A stretch of 6,106 nucleotides of DNA from Bacteroidota bacterium (lineage in GTDB: Bacteria; Bacteroidota; Bacteroidia; Chitinophagales; Saprospiraceae): assembly GCA_024280135.1 (NCBI GenBank), contig JAJRQS010000331.1:1-6106 (forward strand), given 5' to 3'. Shown here in pieces: positions 5,321-6,106 of the stretch; within the stretch, counting starts at the first letter, position 1, and every line of letters starts with the position of its first letter. Under the pieces are notes generated by a model. The model did no database searches. It was not told the origin of the DNA and saw only the letters and a program-made list of their open reading frames with translations. The translations under genes were made by a program, and so were the position numbers.

Positions 5321-6106
5321 CTAAAACTCCATCCCACCACCATGCCCACCACGAGAACGGCGACGCTTCTTTCTGGTTTGTTTTAATTCCCAATTAAAAC
5401 CTAACCAAAACACCCTAGATTCTCTTTTCCTCGTAAAATCCATTTTGATATCTGCTGTATTTACATGGAAAGCAAATTGACTGGTATTAAAAATATCATT
5501 TACTTTAAAAATGATTTTCCCACGATTCCTAAAGACCTTATAAGTCATTCCAAAGTCAGTGCTAGTCATGGGATCTCCCTGCCCTACTACACCCACATAT
5601 CCTGAATGATAAAAAGAGGATAACTGAATAGACATGGGCTTCATCGGTGTAAAGCTCGTCATCAATCTATACATGACAACATCGCCATCATTGGAAATAC
5701 TATTATCTAAATTACTACCGTCTTTTTCTTCCTTGAAATAGGAGATATTACCGCTTAACCTAAACCATTTAACGGGATTATAGCTACCGTTTAGTTCTAC
5801 ACCTTGAGAAATAGAATGATTTAAATTTCTAAAGGTCAACTCTCGAATTCCATTCGGTAAAATATGCGTATAGTATCCTATTTTATTGTCTGTAAAGCGA
5901 TAGAAAATCGCTGGGTTGATGCTTCCCTTCTTCCAGTTCGTTTGCCACCCTAGCTCCCAAGAATCTGTCAATGCAGGATTCAACAATGGATTTCCACGTC
6001 GAATATTCTTATTATCATTATAAGAAACAAATGGATTCAAATGGCGATACGTTGGTCTTTTAATACGTTTACTATAACTTAGCATGATCTTTCCTTTACC
6101 CTGCGG
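5321..6106 (-). CDS. TonB-receptor-like outer-membrane beta-barrel family protein, C-terminal fragment
   Basis: The frame stays open to the right edge, so the 261 visible residues are only the C-terminal part of a protein that usually has 700-900; the Met encoded at 6083-6085 is internal. The segment LSYSKRIKRP followed by LNPF and RRGNPLLNPALTDSWELGW (visible residues 37-55) is the signature of the Bacteroidota outer-membrane beta-barrel family related to SusC/TonB-dependent receptors, which usually carry an N-terminal carboxypeptidase-regulatory-like domain and a plug. Alternating strands continue (INPAIFYRFTDNKIGYY, ISQGVELNGSYNP, WFRLSGNISYF, MSIQLSSFYHSG) to RVFWLGFNWEL, the probable last strand. 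It then carries a tail of about 20 residues, rich in Lys/Arg and then Gly (KKRRRSRGGHGGGMEF), that seems to extend beyond the barrel. The protein should lie in the outer membrane; its substrate, if any, cannot be predicted. It ends in TAG, 15 bp from the stop codon of the convergent 229-residue protein gene. Confidence 0.88.
   Translation of the reverse strand, partial: PQGKGKIMLSYSKRIKRPTYRHLNPFVSYNDNKNIRRGNPLLNPALTDSWELGWQTNWKKGSINPAIFYRFTDNKIGYYTHILPNGIRELTFRNLNHSISQGVELNGSYNPVKWFRLSGNISYFKEEKDGSNLDNSISNDGDVVMYRLMTSFTPMKPMSIQLSSFYHSGYVGVVGQGDPMTSTDFGMTYKVFRNRGKIIFKVNDIFNTSQFAFHVNTADIKMDFTRKRESRVFWLGFNWELKQTRKKRRRSRGGHGGGMEF

Overview
The window is most likely from a member of the Bacteroidota with moderate to low GC. 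The evidence is an outer-membrane beta-barrel protein of the SusC/TonB-receptor-like type with the GNPLLNP signature, start codons without a recognisable Shine-Dalgarno sequence, and upstream boxes matching the Bacteroidota -7 consensus TAnnTTTG, one of them with a well-spaced TTTG -33 element. The codon style and the 229-residue protein might suit Saprospiria or a related marine or freshwater group, but I cannot fix the genus from sequence alone.

Layout from left to right. Bases 1-468 (+) hold the C-terminal end of an Omp85/surface-antigen-type outer-membrane barrel with a VRGF motif and a terminal Trp. Next is a 93-residue single-domain rhodanese (550-831, +) with its own candidate promoter. 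It converges, with only 2 bp between stop codons, on a minus-strand pair of DNA-repair genes. These are a large PD-(D/E)XK nuclease with an AddB-like architecture (1534-4239) and, 28 bp downstream, family-1 uracil-DNA glycosylase (ung, 834-1505). The two are probably co-transcribed from a promoter next to the nuclease start.

A 376-bp divergent intergenic region (4240-4615) separates the nuclease from an unrecognised 229-residue helical, basic-tailed protein (4616-5305, +). That region carries promoters pointing both ways, a 200-bp span bounded by imperfect inverted repeats, and an excess of GTGCA/TGCAC words. The last gene (5321-6106, -) is the C-terminal part of an outer-membrane beta-barrel receptor-like protein running off the right edge.

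Functionally the window joins envelope genes at both edges to a small DNA-repair operon in the middle. No CRISPR array, transposase, integrase, tRNA or rRNA was seen. The least explained parts are the 229-residue protein and the repeat-rich intergenic region upstream of it. I see no clear evidence of an undescribed multi-gene system; the rest is ordinary chromosomal content.
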